From NCBI GenBank assembly GCA_040216735.1, contig JAVJOO010000002.1, positions 585,118 through 649,117 on the forward strand: 64,000 bases of DNA. Reading direction: 5' to 3'. The notes below the pieces were generated by a model. It had not been told where the DNA came from, searched no databases, and saw only the letters and a list, made by a program, of their open reading frames with translations. The DNA comes from Alphaproteobacteria bacterium (lineage in GTDB: Bacteria; Pseudomonadota; Alphaproteobacteria; SHVP01). The position numbers were made by a program, and so were the translations under genes. Of this stretch, positions 27,619 to 36,972 are shown piece by piece (position 1 is the stretch's first letter; every line of letters begins with the position of its first letter).

Positions 27619-27769
27619 GGCGAGCTTGCCTCTCAGCGACGTCGATTACCCGCAGGCCGGATCCAAAATCGCTTGAACTTGCCGCGCGCAACCCTAATTT
27701 ATGGCCGGTCGCGCGCCCGGTCCCATCCGACCGGACGCGTTTTTGTTGATGGCCCGGTGGAGCTGCCCG

Positions 27770-28966
27770 ATGGACCAACTGACGCGACTGATTCAATCGC
27801 CCCTCGTGGCTGGCGCGCTGCTCATGGCCATGGCGATCTTGGCGCTCATCATGGACAACTCGGGCCTTTCTTGGCTCTACGACCGGTTGCTCACGCTGCC
27901 CGTCTCGGTCCAAATCGCCGCCTTCGAAATCGACAAGCCCCTGCTGTTGTGGATCAACGACGGCATGATGGCGATCTTCTTTTTCCTGATCGGGCTCGAG
28001 ATCAAACGCGAAATGGTAGCGGGCCACCTATCCCAGGTCGATCAAGTAGCGCTCCCGGGCATCGCGGCCGCGGGCGGGGTCTTCGTGCCAGCGGCGATCT
28101 ATGCGGCGATCAACTGGGGCGATCCGGTGGCGATCGACGGTTGGGCAATCCCGGCCGCGACCGATATCGCCTTCGCGCTAGGCGTTCTGATGCTGTTGCG
28201 CGACAGGGTGCCGGTTGCTGCGCGCCTGTTCCTGACCGCTGTCGCGATCTTCGACGATCTCGCGGCGATCGCTATTATCGCCATCTTTTTCACGGCGGAT
28301 TTGTCGCTCGTCTCGCTCCTCATTGCGGTCGCTGGGATGGTGGCGTTGTTTGTGGCGAACCGGCTCGGGGTCATGCGGCCGGCGGTCTATATCCTGATCG
28401 GGCTGGTGGTTTGGGGCAGCGTGTTGAAGTCGGGGGTCCACGCAACCCTCGCCGGCTTTGCCTGCGCCCTGTTCGTCCCGTTGCGTCCGGGCCGCAGCGG
28501 TGGGCATGCTGAACCGCCACTAGAGCGGCTCGAACACGGCCTACAGCCCTGGGTCGCATTTATCATCCTTCCGGTGTTCGCCTTCGCCAATGCCGGCGTC
28601 AGCCTAGAGGGACTGACGTTCTCAAGTCTGTTGGAGCCGGTGACGCTCGGGATCTTGCTCGGGCTCTTCGTCGGGAAACAGATCGGGGTTTTCGGCGCCG
28701 CGTGGCTTGCGATCAAGTTGGGCCTGGCAAAACGTCCAACCGGCGTCTCGTTCGGTGTGTTGTACGGCGTGGCGATCCTGTGCGGGATCGGCTTCACCAT
28801 GAGTCTTTTTATCGGCGGATTGGCGTTCGATGGGCCGGAGGCGGCGCGCGGCGTGCGGGTCGGTGTGCTGGCGGCTTCGGCGCTCGCGGCAGTGTTCGGC
28901 ATCGTGGTCCTGCGGTTGGTAACGCGGGACGCTGGGAACAAAACGGCCGCGGCGACGGCACCGTAA
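27770..28966 (+). CDS. nhaA: Na+/H+ antiporter NhaA
   Basis: Sodium/proton antiporter of the inner membrane, 398 residues from the ATG at 27770 with GGTGGAG upstream (another ATG at 27749 is possible). About 11-12 membrane segments. The ion-site Asp pair is in TAVAIFDDLAAIAI (about residue 160-173), and ATDIAFALGV holds the TM IV Thr-Asp. LLWINDGMMAIFFFLIGLEIKRE is the N-terminal family signature, and ILCGIGFTMSLFIGGLAF the C-terminal one. A sodium channel gene starts 12 bases after its stop, implying co-transcription. Confidence 0.96.
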   Translation: MDQLTRLIQSPLVAGALLMAMAILALIMDNSGLSWLYDRLLTLPVSVQIAAFEIDKPLLLWINDGMMAIFFFLIGLEIKREMVAGHLSQVDQVALPGIAAAGGVFVPAAIYAAINWGDPVAIDGWAIPAATDIAFALGVLMLLRDRVPVAARLFLTAVAIFDDLAAIAIIAIFFTADLSLVSLLIAVAGMVALFVANRLGVMRPAVYILIGLVVWGSVLKSGVHATLAGFACALFVPLRPGRSGGHAEPPLERLEHGLQPWVAFIILPVFAFANAGVSLEGLTFSSLLEPVTLGILLGLFVGKQIGVFGAAWLAIKLGLAKRPTGVSFGVLYGVAILCGIGFTMSLFIGGLAFDGPEAARGVRVGVLAASALAAVFGIVVLRLVTRDAGNKTAAATAP

Positions 28967-28978
28967 GGAACAACGCCC

Positions 28979-29839
28979 GTGGCGTTATCGATTAGGCCGG
29001 CGCTGGTCCGACTTGTCGATCACCGCATTTTTCAGCGCAGCATTATCGCGCTGATTGGGATCAACGCCGCAACCCTCGGGTTAGAGACCTCGCCTTCGGT
29101 GATGGCGACAATCGGCCCCGTCTTGCTAGCGCTGGACCGCGTCATCCTCGGCATTTTCGTGGTCGAAATCCTGCTCCGCCTAGGGGCCCGGGGGCTCAAG
29201 TTTTTCCGCGATCCGTGGAGCCTGTTCGATCTTGCCGTGGTGACCGTTGCCCTGATACCGGCGAGCGGTGCCTTCAGCGTGCTGCGCGCGCTGCGGATAT
29301 TGCGGGCCTTGCGTTTGATCTCCGCCGTACCGCGGATGCGCCAGGTGATTCAAGGATTGCTTGGCGCGATTCCGGGGATCGGCGCGATCCTCGCGCTCCT
29401 ATTGCTAGTCTTCTACATCGCTGCGGTGATGGCGACGAAGCTCTTTGCGACCGAATTCCCCCAATGGTTCGGGCACATCGGCGCCAGCATGTTCTCGCTA
29501 TTCCAGATCATGACCCTGGAAAGCTGGTCGATGGGCATTGTGCGCCCGGTGATGGAGCAGTTTCCCTTTGCCTGGGTGTTCTTCGTCCCGTTCATCCTGA
29601 TCGCGACCTTCACGATCTTGAACCTGTTCATTGCGGTCGTCGTCGGCGCGATGCAAGCCGAGCACGATGCCGAGGCGCGCGCCGACCAGGACGCGACGCG
29701 CGAAGCGATCCGGTCGGCGGAGGAAACCGCCCACCACGAACGCGCAGCGTTGCAAATCGAAGTTGCCGCCCTGCGGCGCGATATCGCGGGGTTGCGACAG
29801 GACCTCGCTGCGGTCGCGTCGCCGCCCGCTAAATCGTAA
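28979..29839 (+). CDS. Bacterial voltage-gated sodium channel (NavBac type)
   Basis: Ion-transport-domain protein of 286 residues with six membrane segments. S4 carries Arg at 103, 106, 109 and 112 in the every-third-residue pattern. The pore has selectivity filter TLESWSM at residues 179-185, identical to that of NavAb and close to NaChBac. A charged C-terminal helix (about 225-280) can form the tetrameric coiled coil of NavBac channels. GTG start with AAGGA upstream, 12 bases after nhaA. Its end overlaps the convergent quinone oxidoreductase by 11 bases. Confidence 0.94.
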   Translation: MALSIRPALVRLVDHRIFQRSIIALIGINAATLGLETSPSVMATIGPVLLALDRVILGIFVVEILLRLGARGLKFFRDPWSLFDLAVVTVALIPASGAFSVLRALRILRALRLISAVPRMRQVIQGLLGAIPGIGAILALLLLVFYIAAVMATKLFATEFPQWFGHIGASMFSLFQIMTLESWSMGIVRPVMEQFPFAWVFFVPFILIATFTILNLFIAVVVGAMQAEHDAEARADQDATREAIRSAEETAHHERAALQIEVAALRRDIAGLRQDLAAVASPPAKS

Positions 29840-30800
29840 GGACGGTCGAGCCGGTCGTCTTGCGCCCTTCGAGGTCGCGGTGCGCCTGCGCCGCATCCTT
29901 GAGCGCATAGGTTTGGTTGATCTCAATCTTGACCGCGCCCGATTTGACCACGGCAAATAGATCATTGGCGACCGCCATCACCCCGGCATGGTCGGGGGTG
30001 TAACTCCCCAGGGTCGGTCGGGTCACGTAGAGCGATCCCTTTTGCGACAGAGTCAACAGGTTGAGCGGATCGGGCGGACCTGAGGCGTTGCCGAAGGTCA
30101 CCATCAGTCCGCGCGGGCGCAGGCAATCGAGCGATTGCATGAAGGTATCCTTGCCCACGGAGTCGTAGACCACTGGAACGCCCTTGCCGCCGGTAAGGTC
30201 CTTGACCCGTGCGACGAAATCTTCGCGGGTATAGACGATCGGATGATCGCAGCCGTGCGCTTTAGCGAGCGCCGCCTTTTCATCGGAACCCACGGTGCCG
30301 ATCACCGTGGCGCCGAGGTGCTTGGCCCACTGACAGGCGATCAGGCCGACGCCGCCGGCAGCGGCATGAATGAGAATCGTATCGCCCTTTTGGACGTTGT
30401 AGGTCTGGCGCAACAGGTATTGCGCCGTCCCGCCCTTGAGCATCATCGAGGCGCCCTGTTGATCGGAAATGCCCTCGGGCAATTTCGCCAACAACCATGC
30501 GGGGACGATCCGTTGTTCGGCATACGCGCCGGCGGCGCTATGGTAGGCGACGCGGTCGCCTGCTTTGACCTCGGTGACGCCCTCGCCGACGGCCTCGACG
30601 ACGCCAGCACCCTCGTTACCCATGATGGCCGGCAGTTTCACCGGATACAGTCCGGAGCGTTGGTACGTGTCGATGAAGTTCAGGCCGGCGGCGGTCTGGC
30701 GCACCAGCGCTTCGCCCGGTCCCGGTGCGGGGACATCGACGTCGTCCCATTGTAATACCTCGGGGCCGCCGGTTTTGTGGATACGGATCGCTTTGGTCAT
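29829..30800 (-). CDS. Quinone oxidoreductase family protein, paralogue 1
   Basis: Zinc-independent medium-chain dehydrogenase/reductase of the NADPH:quinone reductase family, 323 residues from the ATG at 30800. N-terminal TKAIRIHKTGGPEVL is the family start. The nucleotide-binding motif HAAAGGVGLIACQWAKHLG is at about residues 144-162, and KMTGSTVL-like KTTGSTVL closes the protein. No structural-zinc cysteines are seen. It is one of five paralogues in a 10-kb span. The specific electron acceptor is unknown. Confidence 0.93.
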   Translation of the reverse strand: MTKAIRIHKTGGPEVLQWDDVDVPAPGPGEALVRQTAAGLNFIDTYQRSGLYPVKLPAIMGNEGAGVVEAVGEGVTEVKAGDRVAYHSAAGAYAEQRIVPAWLLAKLPEGISDQQGASMMLKGGTAQYLLRQTYNVQKGDTILIHAAAGGVGLIACQWAKHLGATVIGTVGSDEKAALAKAHGCDHPIVYTREDFVARVKDLTGGKGVPVVYDSVGKDTFMQSLDCLRPRGLMVTFGNASGPPDPLNLLTLSQKGSLYVTRPTLGSYTPDHAGVMAVANDLFAVVKSGAVKIEINQTYALKDAAQAHRDLEGRKTTGSTVLTI

Positions 30801-30873
30801 GCCTGATCTCCGATGGGCTAATGGATCGCGTGTAGGGTTTGTTGGTAGCAAATAAGCGGGTGCGGTGGCACCC

Positions 30874-32172
30874 CTACTCGGCCGCGCGCGGTTTACTTGC
30901 GTCTGGGGACGTTCCGGCGCCGCCACCCTCATAGGTATCGGGTCCTTCGAGATATTCAGTCAGCCGGTCGCGCCGCAGCCAGGCCCACAGCCACACCGCC
31001 AGCGACAGGGCCGCGGCGACGTAGAGCGGGGGTTGGAGCCCGCTCCAAGATGCAATGAGGCCCAATGCGAAGGCGCCGACGGCGGGCCCGGCGTTAAAAA
31101 TCAGCGTATTGAGACTAAGCACCCGCCCGCGCATTGAGGGGTCGACCGCGTTTTGAATCAGGGTCTGCGTGGCGGTGCCGCGCAACGACATGGCGATGCC
31201 CAGCACAAAGACGAAACCGGTTCCGACCCAGAAATTGCTGCTGGCCGCGAAGCCGGTCAGCGCCACCGCCGACAAAACGGTACTCCAAATGGCGATCGAC
31301 ACGAGGCCCGCGGCACTGCCCCGGTAGGCGAGCCAAATGCCGGAAAGCATCGCCCCGACGCCGTTGGCGGCCAGGATCAGGCCAAGCGAATCGGCGCCGC
31401 CTTGAAACACCTGACCGACGAAGGCAGGCAACATTTCAACCGCCGGGCGCACCAACAATGCCGCCGAGAGGCTGATCAGTAGCGTGGGGGCAATACCTTT
31501 GTGGGCAAAGGCATAGCGGTATCCGGCCATGATATCGCCGACCACGCTGAGCGTCGGCCGCGCCCGTGGCGGCTGGGGCGGCAACTTAATGGCGTTGAGC
31601 GCCACGAGCATGAGCATGAAGGTCACCGCGTTGAGACCGAAGGCGATTCCGGCACCGCCAAAATGGATGACGAACCCTGCGATCGCCGGACCGATTACCC
31701 GCGATGTATTAAAGATGACCGACGTGGTGGCGACGGCGGCCGAAAGATCTTCGCGGCGCACCAACAAGTAGATCGTCGTCTGACGCACCGGGTGGTTGAA
31801 GCCCATGATGAGGCCGAGGATGACGGTAAGGCCGGTGAGGAGCTCGACGGTAATCAACCCGGCGAACGTCAGGATCGCCAGCACCAACGCCTGCAGTCCG
31901 GCCAGGAGTTGCAGCACCTTAAGCATCCGCATCGGGTGAAAACGGTCGGCGAGCACGCCGGCGATAGGGCTCGAGACAATGGTTGGCAAAAGATCGGCGG
32001 ACACCGCGATGCCGACCCATTTAGGATCATGGGTCAGTTCCCACGCGAGCCAACCGACCGCGGCGCGCTGCATCCAGGTGCCGATCAGCGAGGCGGCGGA
32101 GCCGTAGGTATAGACGCGGTAATTCCGGTTGGTAAGCGCGCGGCCAATACCGCCAAAGGACGAGAGTTTCAT
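30874..32172 (-). CDS. MFS transporter (EntS/DHA3-like)
   Basis: A 432-residue major facilitator with 12 predicted membrane segments. The first half includes TNRNYRVYTYGSAASLIGTWMQRAAVGWLAWEL and the ADRFHPMR loop, as in DHA3/EntS-type exporters; the C-terminus is a short soluble tail. It lies between quinone oxidoreductase paralogues 1 and 2 on the same strand. Export of a small molecule or quinone-type toxin is possible, but the substrate cannot be read from the sequence. Confidence 0.9.
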   Translation of the reverse strand: MKLSSFGGIGRALTNRNYRVYTYGSAASLIGTWMQRAAVGWLAWELTHDPKWVGIAVSADLLPTIVSSPIAGVLADRFHPMRMLKVLQLLAGLQALVLAILTFAGLITVELLTGLTVILGLIMGFNHPVRQTTIYLLVRREDLSAAVATTSVIFNTSRVIGPAIAGFVIHFGGAGIAFGLNAVTFMLMLVALNAIKLPPQPPRARPTLSVVGDIMAGYRYAFAHKGIAPTLLISLSAALLVRPAVEMLPAFVGQVFQGGADSLGLILAANGVGAMLSGIWLAYRGSAAGLVSIAIWSTVLSAVALTGFAASSNFWVGTGFVFVLGIAMSLRGTATQTLIQNAVDPSMRGRVLSLNTLIFNAGPAVGAFALGLIASWSGLQPPLYVAAALSLAVWLWAWLRRDRLTEYLEGPDTYEGGGAGTSPDASKPRAAE

Positions 32173-32291
32173 AACGGAAGGGTTCCGAACTCACCCGGTC
32201 GGAGAGCGACCGCCGAGTAGACCCATTCTATGGCGCACGCAAGCGCAGCCGCCAAGCCAGGACACCTCGCCCACCCGCAGGGCGGGCCGAC

Positions 32292-33257
32292 TCAAGGTTT
32301 CAGAACCGTCGAGCCTGTGGTTTGGCGGCCCTCAAGGGCGGCGTGGGCCTTGCTGGCGTCCTTCAGCGCGAAGGTCTGGCCGATGTTGATCCTGACCGCG
32401 CCCTGCTGCACCACGGCAAAGAAGTCCTCGGCGTTGCGCAGGAGTTCGGCCCGTGTCGCGTTGTAGCCCTGCAACGTGCAGCGGATGAAGTAGCGCAGCG
32501 GCGGCAACTTGTTGAGTTGTTCTGGCGAGATCGGCCCCGACGCCTGGCCGAACGCGGCCAGGGTGCCTTCGCGGCCGACGCAGGCCCACGACTGTTCGAT
32601 GGTCTTGGCGCCGATGCTTTCGTAGACGGCGGCGCAGCCGGCACCCTTCGTCACCTCTTGGACCACGGGCAGGAAGTCCTCGCGCGTGTAGACGACCGGA
32701 TGGTCGCAGCCGTTGGCCCGCGCCAGCACCGCTTTTTCGTCGGTACTGACGGTGCCGATGACAGTGGCACCGAGGTGTTTCGCCCACTGGCACATCAAGA
32801 GGCCGACGCCGCCCGCCGCAGCGTGGACCAGGATCGTATCGCCGGCCTTGACCGCGCGCGTGTGGCGCAGCAGATACTGCGCGGTCATGCCCTTGAGGAT
32901 GCCGGCGGCGCCATCGTCCTCGCTGATGCCTTCGGGTAGCGGGATCAATTCGTCGGCACCGATCAGGCGCTCTTCGGCGTAGCAGCCGTTAGGTGTGTGG
33001 TAAGCGACCCGCATGCCGGGCGCGACCGCGCTCACGCCGTCGCCGATAGCCTCGACCACGCCTGCCGCTTCCCAGCCCAGAATGGCCGGGGTCTCGATCG
33101 GTATGGCGCCGTTGCGGAAGGCGGTATCGAGGAAGTTGAGACCGACGGCGGTGTTGCGCACCCGCGCCTGGCCAGGGCCGGGGGTGCCGACCGGAACGTC
33201 CTCCCATTTGAGAACATCCGGGCCGCCCGTCGCATGCATGACGACCGCCTTGACCAT
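32292..33257 (-). CDS. Quinone oxidoreductase family protein, paralogue 2
   Basis: NADPH:quinone reductase family, 321 residues. It starts VKAVVMHATGGPDVLKWEDV, carries HAAAGGVGLLMCQWAKHLG near residue 144 and ends QTTGSTVLKP. It shares the YHTPNGCYAEERL-type substrate loop region with its paralogues but with its own variations, so it is diverged rather than a recent copy. It faces a divergent GNAT gene across 77 bases. Confidence 0.93.
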   Translation of the reverse strand: MVKAVVMHATGGPDVLKWEDVPVGTPGPGQARVRNTAVGLNFLDTAFRNGAIPIETPAILGWEAAGVVEAIGDGVSAVAPGMRVAYHTPNGCYAEERLIGADELIPLPEGISEDDGAAGILKGMTAQYLLRHTRAVKAGDTILVHAAAGGVGLLMCQWAKHLGATVIGTVSTDEKAVLARANGCDHPVVYTREDFLPVVQEVTKGAGCAAVYESIGAKTIEQSWACVGREGTLAAFGQASGPISPEQLNKLPPLRYFIRCTLQGYNATRAELLRNAEDFFAVVQQGAVRINIGQTFALKDASKAHAALEGRQTTGSTVLKP

Positions 33258-33334
33258 TGGACCCTCGCGCTGTTGTTTTGAGACGAGTCATTTCCTATCA
33301 CGGATGAACGGCCATCTCGACAGCGCGCTATAGG

Positions 33335-33847
33335 TTGCGACCAGGATCGCCCGACGACGTGCCGGCGGCCGTCGCCATCGACGACGCCGCGTTCACGATC
33401 TACCGCGATGTTGGGATCGCCGTGGATTTCGGTGTCGACCACCCGCTTGTCCTCGCCGAGGAAGCGGCGTGGCGACATTGTGCGGAAACCGGTGGGTTGT
33501 TTTTTGCGACCGCCGCGGCGGACCACCCGGTGGGGTTCGTGGCGATCGGTGCAATCGACGGTGCCGCGCATCTCGAACAGGTTGCGGTGTTGCCTGCGCA
33601 CATGCGGCGCGGGATCGGACGGTTATTGATGGATAAAGCCTTTGCTGTCGCGGGCGACCATGGGCACGCCGCGATCGTTCTGACGACCTACGACCACGTT
33701 CCGTGGAACCGGCCCTACTACGCGCGTCTTGGCTTCGAGGTGCTGGCCGAGACGGACTGGGGCCCCGGCATAGCGGCGACCGTCGCGTTGCAACGCGCCC
33801 ACCTGCCGATGCCGGCGCGCCGCATCGCGATGCGCAAGATTCTTTAG
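33335..33847 (+). CDS. GNAT-family N-acetyltransferase
   Basis: A 170-residue acetyltransferase, with AHLEQVAVLPAHMRRGIGRLL covering beta-4 and the acetyl-CoA loop (about residues 80-100) and NRPYYARLGFEVL near the end. The start is uncertain: TTG at 33335 is the best in-frame candidate, just after the YR that normally precedes the first domain strand, and no strong ribosome-binding site was seen. Its stop shares bases with the stop of the convergent paralogue 3 gene (TTAG). Substrate unknown. Confidence 0.82.
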   Translation: MRPGSPDDVPAAVAIDDAAFTIYRDVGIAVDFGVDHPLVLAEEAAWRHCAETGGLFFATAAADHPVGFVAIGAIDGAAHLEQVAVLPAHMRRGIGRLLMDKAFAVAGDHGHAAIVLTTYDHVPWNRPYYARLGFEVLAETDWGPGIAATVALQRAHLPMPARRIAMRKIL

Positions 33848-34815
33848 GGGATTAGCACCAACGACCCGGTGGTCTTGCGCGACTCCAGCAGCCTGTGGGC
33901 TTCGGCGGCGTCGGCCAGCGGCAACGCGTGTTCGATATGCGGGGTGATGACGCCCGCCTTCAGCACGTCGAAGAACGCGGCGGCGCCTTTCTCATAGGTC
34001 GGCCGGTCGCGCACCACGGCGGCCACGCTGGCCCGGGTCACGAACCCTTCAGAGGGAATATCGGCGAAGCCGAGCGGCGGCAGCGGGCCCGACGCGAGCC
34101 CGAAGGACGCGCACACCCCGTAGGGCCGCACGCACTTGAGCGAATCCAGCCAGGTATCGGCACCGACGCCGTCGTACACTGCCTGGCAGAGTTTGCCATC
34201 GGTGATCTCGCGCACCCGTGCGGCGAAGTTCTCCTTGCCGTAGAGAATGACGTGATCGCAGCCTGCTGCCTTGGCGCGGGCGGCCTTGGCGTCGGTGCTG
34301 ACGGTGCCGATCACGGTGAGGCCCAGGTGCTTGGCCCATTGGCAGGCGATGAGACCGACGCCGCCGGCGGCGGCATGCCACAAAATGAAATCGCCGGGCG
34401 CGAAGGTCGTGAGGTCGTTGAGCATGTGGCCGACGGTGAGGCCCTTCATGTAGGTCGCCGCGAGATCGCGATCGTCGATCCCGCTTGGCACGCGCATGAC
34501 GTCGCGCGCCGGGATCAAACGGGCCGCCGCATAACCGCCCGCCGTCAGCGGATAGGCCGCTTTGTCGCCCGGTTTGACGTGGGTGACGCCCTCGCCGACA
34601 GACTCGACGATGCCGACGGCCTCGACGCCGGGCGTCGCCGGTGGCACCAGATTGGCGAAGTGGTTGCCGGTACGGTGATAGATATCGAGGTAGTTCACCC
34701 CGGCGGCGGTTTGGTTGAGGCGAACTTCGCCGGGCCCGGGCGCCGGAACATCGACGTCTTCATAAACGAGCACCTCGGGGCCGCCGAAGGCGTGCAGACG
34801 AATGGCTTTTGTCAT
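33844..34815 (-). CDS. Quinone oxidoreductase family protein, paralogue 3
   Basis: NADPH:quinone reductase family, 323 residues from the ATG at 34815. TKAIRLHAFGGPEVLVYEDV starts it, and HAAAGGVGLIACQWAKHLG is near residue 146. The frame stays open far upstream through the antisense of paralogue 4, but that extension is not coding. It lies eight bases after paralogue 4, so these two form a tandem pair, and they follow the rhodanese/cytochrome b561/MBL genes on the same strand. Confidence 0.93.
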   Translation of the reverse strand: MTKAIRLHAFGGPEVLVYEDVDVPAPGPGEVRLNQTAAGVNYLDIYHRTGNHFANLVPPATPGVEAVGIVESVGEGVTHVKPGDKAAYPLTAGGYAAARLIPARDVMRVPSGIDDRDLAATYMKGLTVGHMLNDLTTFAPGDFILWHAAAGGVGLIACQWAKHLGLTVIGTVSTDAKAARAKAAGCDHVILYGKENFAARVREITDGKLCQAVYDGVGADTWLDSLKCVRPYGVCASFGLASGPLPPLGFADIPSEGFVTRASVAAVVRDRPTYEKGAAAFFDVLKAGVITPHIEHALPLADAAEAHRLLESRKTTGSLVLIP

Positions 34816-34823
34816 GGGTACTC

Positions 34824-35792
34824 CTAGATTTCGAGGACGGTCGATCCGGTGGTCTTGCGCGCCTCGAGATCGGCATGGGCGCGCGCGGCGTCCTTGAGCG
34901 GGTAGCGCTGGTCGATCTTGATCCGGACCGCGCCCGAGCGCACGACGGTGAATAGATCTTCGGCGCAGGCCATGAGCTGTTCGCGGGTCTTGGTGTATCC
35001 GGGGAGGGTGGTCTTCACCAAGTAGCGTTCGGGCGGCAGTTTGGCCCAGGTCTCGGGTGCGACCGGACCGGCAGCCGCGCCGTAGGAAGCGAGGGTGCCG
35101 TGGTGGGCCAAGGCCTGCATCGATTTTTCGATCGTGGTCCGACCGACCGCGTCGCAGACATAGTCGACGCCGCGCCCTTCGGTGAGCGCCATCACCCGGT
35201 CGAGGAAATCTTCTTCGGCGTAGTTGATGACATGATCGCACCCGTGGGCCTTGGCACGCTCTGCCTTGGCGGTCGAACCGACCGTGCCGATCACTGTGGC
35301 GCCGAGGTGTTTGGCCCATTGGCAGGCGATGAGGCCGACGCCGCCCGCGGCGGCGTGATAGAGCATGGTATCGCCTGGGCCCAGGCGCTTGGTCTGACGC
35401 ACTAGGTACTGCGCGGTCATGCCCTTGAGCATCATCGCGGCGGCCTGATCGTCGCCGATGTCGTCGGGCAACGGCACCAACCGGTCCGCCGGTACGTTGT
35501 TGACCTCGGCATAGCCGCCGAGTTGGCTGGCATAGGCGACCCGATCGCCGACGCGTAGGGTATCGACGCCCTCCCCTAATGTTTCGACGATGCCGGTCGC
35601 TTCGCGTCCCAGAACTGCCGGGAGGGTCGCCAACGGATAAAGCCCCGAGCGCAGGTAGGTATCGATGTAGTTGAGGCCGGCAAAGGTCTGCCGGACACGC
35701 ACCGACCCCGCCGCCGGTGCACCGGGATCCCAATCCTGCCAGGTCAGGTTTTCCGGCCCGCCCGTTGCGTGTAGTACGACGGCTTTGGTCAT
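34824..35792 (-). CDS. Quinone oxidoreductase family protein, paralogue 4
   Basis: NADPH:quinone reductase family, 322 residues from the ATG at 35792, which has GGGAGG eight bases upstream. TKAVVLHATGGPENLTWQDW is the N-terminus; HAAAGGVGLIACQWAKHLG is near 146; KTTGSTVLEI ends it. The rhodanese gene ends 72 bases upstream on the same strand, so a joint transcript is possible. Confidence 0.93.
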   Translation of the reverse strand: MTKAVVLHATGGPENLTWQDWDPGAPAAGSVRVRQTFAGLNYIDTYLRSGLYPLATLPAVLGREATGIVETLGEGVDTLRVGDRVAYASQLGGYAEVNNVPADRLVPLPDDIGDDQAAAMMLKGMTAQYLVRQTKRLGPGDTMLYHAAAGGVGLIACQWAKHLGATVIGTVGSTAKAERAKAHGCDHVINYAEEDFLDRVMALTEGRGVDYVCDAVGRTTIEKSMQALAHHGTLASYGAAAGPVAPETWAKLPPERYLVKTTLPGYTKTREQLMACAEDLFTVVRSGAVRIKIDQRYPLKDAARAHADLEARKTTGSTVLEI

Positions 35793-35864
35793 GTTGGGTC
35801 CTCCCAATGGGAGGCGCAGCATGGGGGTTGTACCCGCCACGTCAAGGGCGGGCGGGCAGGTGCG

Positions 35865-36245
35865 CTATTCCTTGGCGATCGGCCCGCCGGCTTGTTTCCA
35901 AGCGGCAATCCCGCCAGCCATGTTGACGGCGTTCTTAATCCCCATATCGGTCAGCGTTTTGGTGCCCATGGCGGAGCGGCCGCCCGACGCACAGAAAATA
36001 ACGAGTCGTTTGCCGCTGGCGAATTCGGGCTTGTGCATCGGCCCCTGGGGGTCGGCAATGAACTCGAGGAACCCTCGGGGGGCGTGGATGGAACCTGGGA
36101 TGGTGCCCTGGGCGCGTTCGGTCGCTTCGCGTACATCGACGAAGATGACGTTCTCATCGCTGGCGAGCGGCAGGGCGTCGTGGACGGAAATGGTGTCGAT
36201 AACGGCATTTGCAGTGGCAATCATGTCTTTGAATCCTTGGGCCAT
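35865..36245 (-). CDS. Single-domain rhodanese-like sulfurtransferase
   Basis: A 126-residue rhodanese. The active-site loop CASGGRS is at about residues 86-92, with the nucleophile Cys first; DVREATERAQGTIPGSIHAPRG is the conserved central strand-loop. Such enzymes move sulfane sulfur between persulfides, thiosulfate and thiols. It lies 53 bases after the cytochrome b561 gene and follows the MBL hydrolase on the same strand, so the three look like a sulfur-handling operon under the BigR-like regulator. Confidence 0.92.
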   Translation of the reverse strand: MAQGFKDMIATANAVIDTISVHDALPLASDENVIFVDVREATERAQGTIPGSIHAPRGFLEFIADPQGPMHKPEFASGKRLVIFCASGGRSAMGTKTLTDMGIKNAVNMAGGIAAWKQAGGPIAKE

Positions 36246-36298
36246 GGGTGAAATCCCTTTCGTAATAGGCGTCGCCGGATCGGCGCGCCGCCTCCTGT

Positions 36299-36958
36299 TT
36301 AGCGCCGCTTGGTTCCGGTGATCATCGCGCGCGGCAGATTTTCGCGATGGACAAAACTGGCGAGCAGAACGCCGCCGATGTGCAAAAACACCAAGATCAA
36401 CGTGAGGTTGGCAAGGACTTCGTGGATCTCTTCGAGGGTATCTGAGTCGTGGCTTTGACGGCCGCCGTCGTGGTCGTCTCGGTCGTCGTGTTCCTCGTCA
36501 CCGCCGTCTCGGTAACCGCCGGCGGACGTCGTCGGTGGGGCGGCAGTGCTCACGATCCCGGCAAGCGGGCCGCGATTGTCCTCGACGGCGTAGAGCCACA
36601 CCCCGGAGCCTACCGTACCCAGCAGTCCCGCCAGGAGCAGGATGACCATGGCGCCGCCGGCCGGGCTGTGGCCGAGGTAGCGGCGGCCGCGCAAGCGCAC
36701 CAGGGCGCCGAGATAACCGATGATGACGCCCGGCCGGTAGAGGAAGTCGCTAAACCGCGCGTGCTGCGGACCGACAAAACCCCACACGATCCGCAGCACG
36801 ATAATCGCGCCGACCGCGTAGCCCGCCCACACGTGAACGGTGAGGGCGTCGTCCTCGGTCAGGTAAGCGACCGCAAAGGCGAGGACCAGCGCCCAATGGG
36901 CGACGCGCACGAAGCGGTCCCAAACGGGGACATGGTCGTGGAGACGGTCGGCGGTCAT
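36299..36958 (-). CDS. Cytochrome b561 family protein with Asp/His-rich loop
   Basis: Membrane cytochrome b of 219 residues from the ATG at 36958. Four or so hydrophobic segments carry His at the usual ligand positions: VRVAHWALVLAF (about residue 21), LTVHVWAGYAVG (about 42), EIHEVLANL and FLHIGGVLLASF near the C-terminus. Unusually, the loop before the last segments (about residues 145-175) is packed with Asp, His and Gly (GGDEEHDDRDDHDGG), a possible metal site. It sits 14 bases after the MBL gene. It could pass electrons from sulfur oxidation to quinone; that is inference. Confidence 0.88.
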   Translation of the reverse strand: MTADRLHDHVPVWDRFVRVAHWALVLAFAVAYLTEDDALTVHVWAGYAVGAIIVLRIVWGFVGPQHARFSDFLYRPGVIIGYLGALVRLRGRRYLGHSPAGGAMVILLLAGLLGTVGSGVWLYAVEDNRGPLAGIVSTAAPPTTSAGGYRDGGDEEHDDRDDHDGGRQSHDSDTLEEIHEVLANLTLILVFLHIGGVLLASFVHRENLPRAMITGTKRR

Positions 36959-36972
36959 GGGGGCAGGCGTCC

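Noticed and set aside
32260-32290. GC-rich hairpin with CCCACCC and GGGCGGG arms after paralogue 2
   Set aside because: An internal mismatch and no T-run on either strand; probably composition.
33844-35733. A 629-codon fused reading frame covering two quinone oxidoreductases
   Set aside because: Only the part from 34815 down has homology. The rest is a shadow of paralogue 4 in another frame on the same strand.
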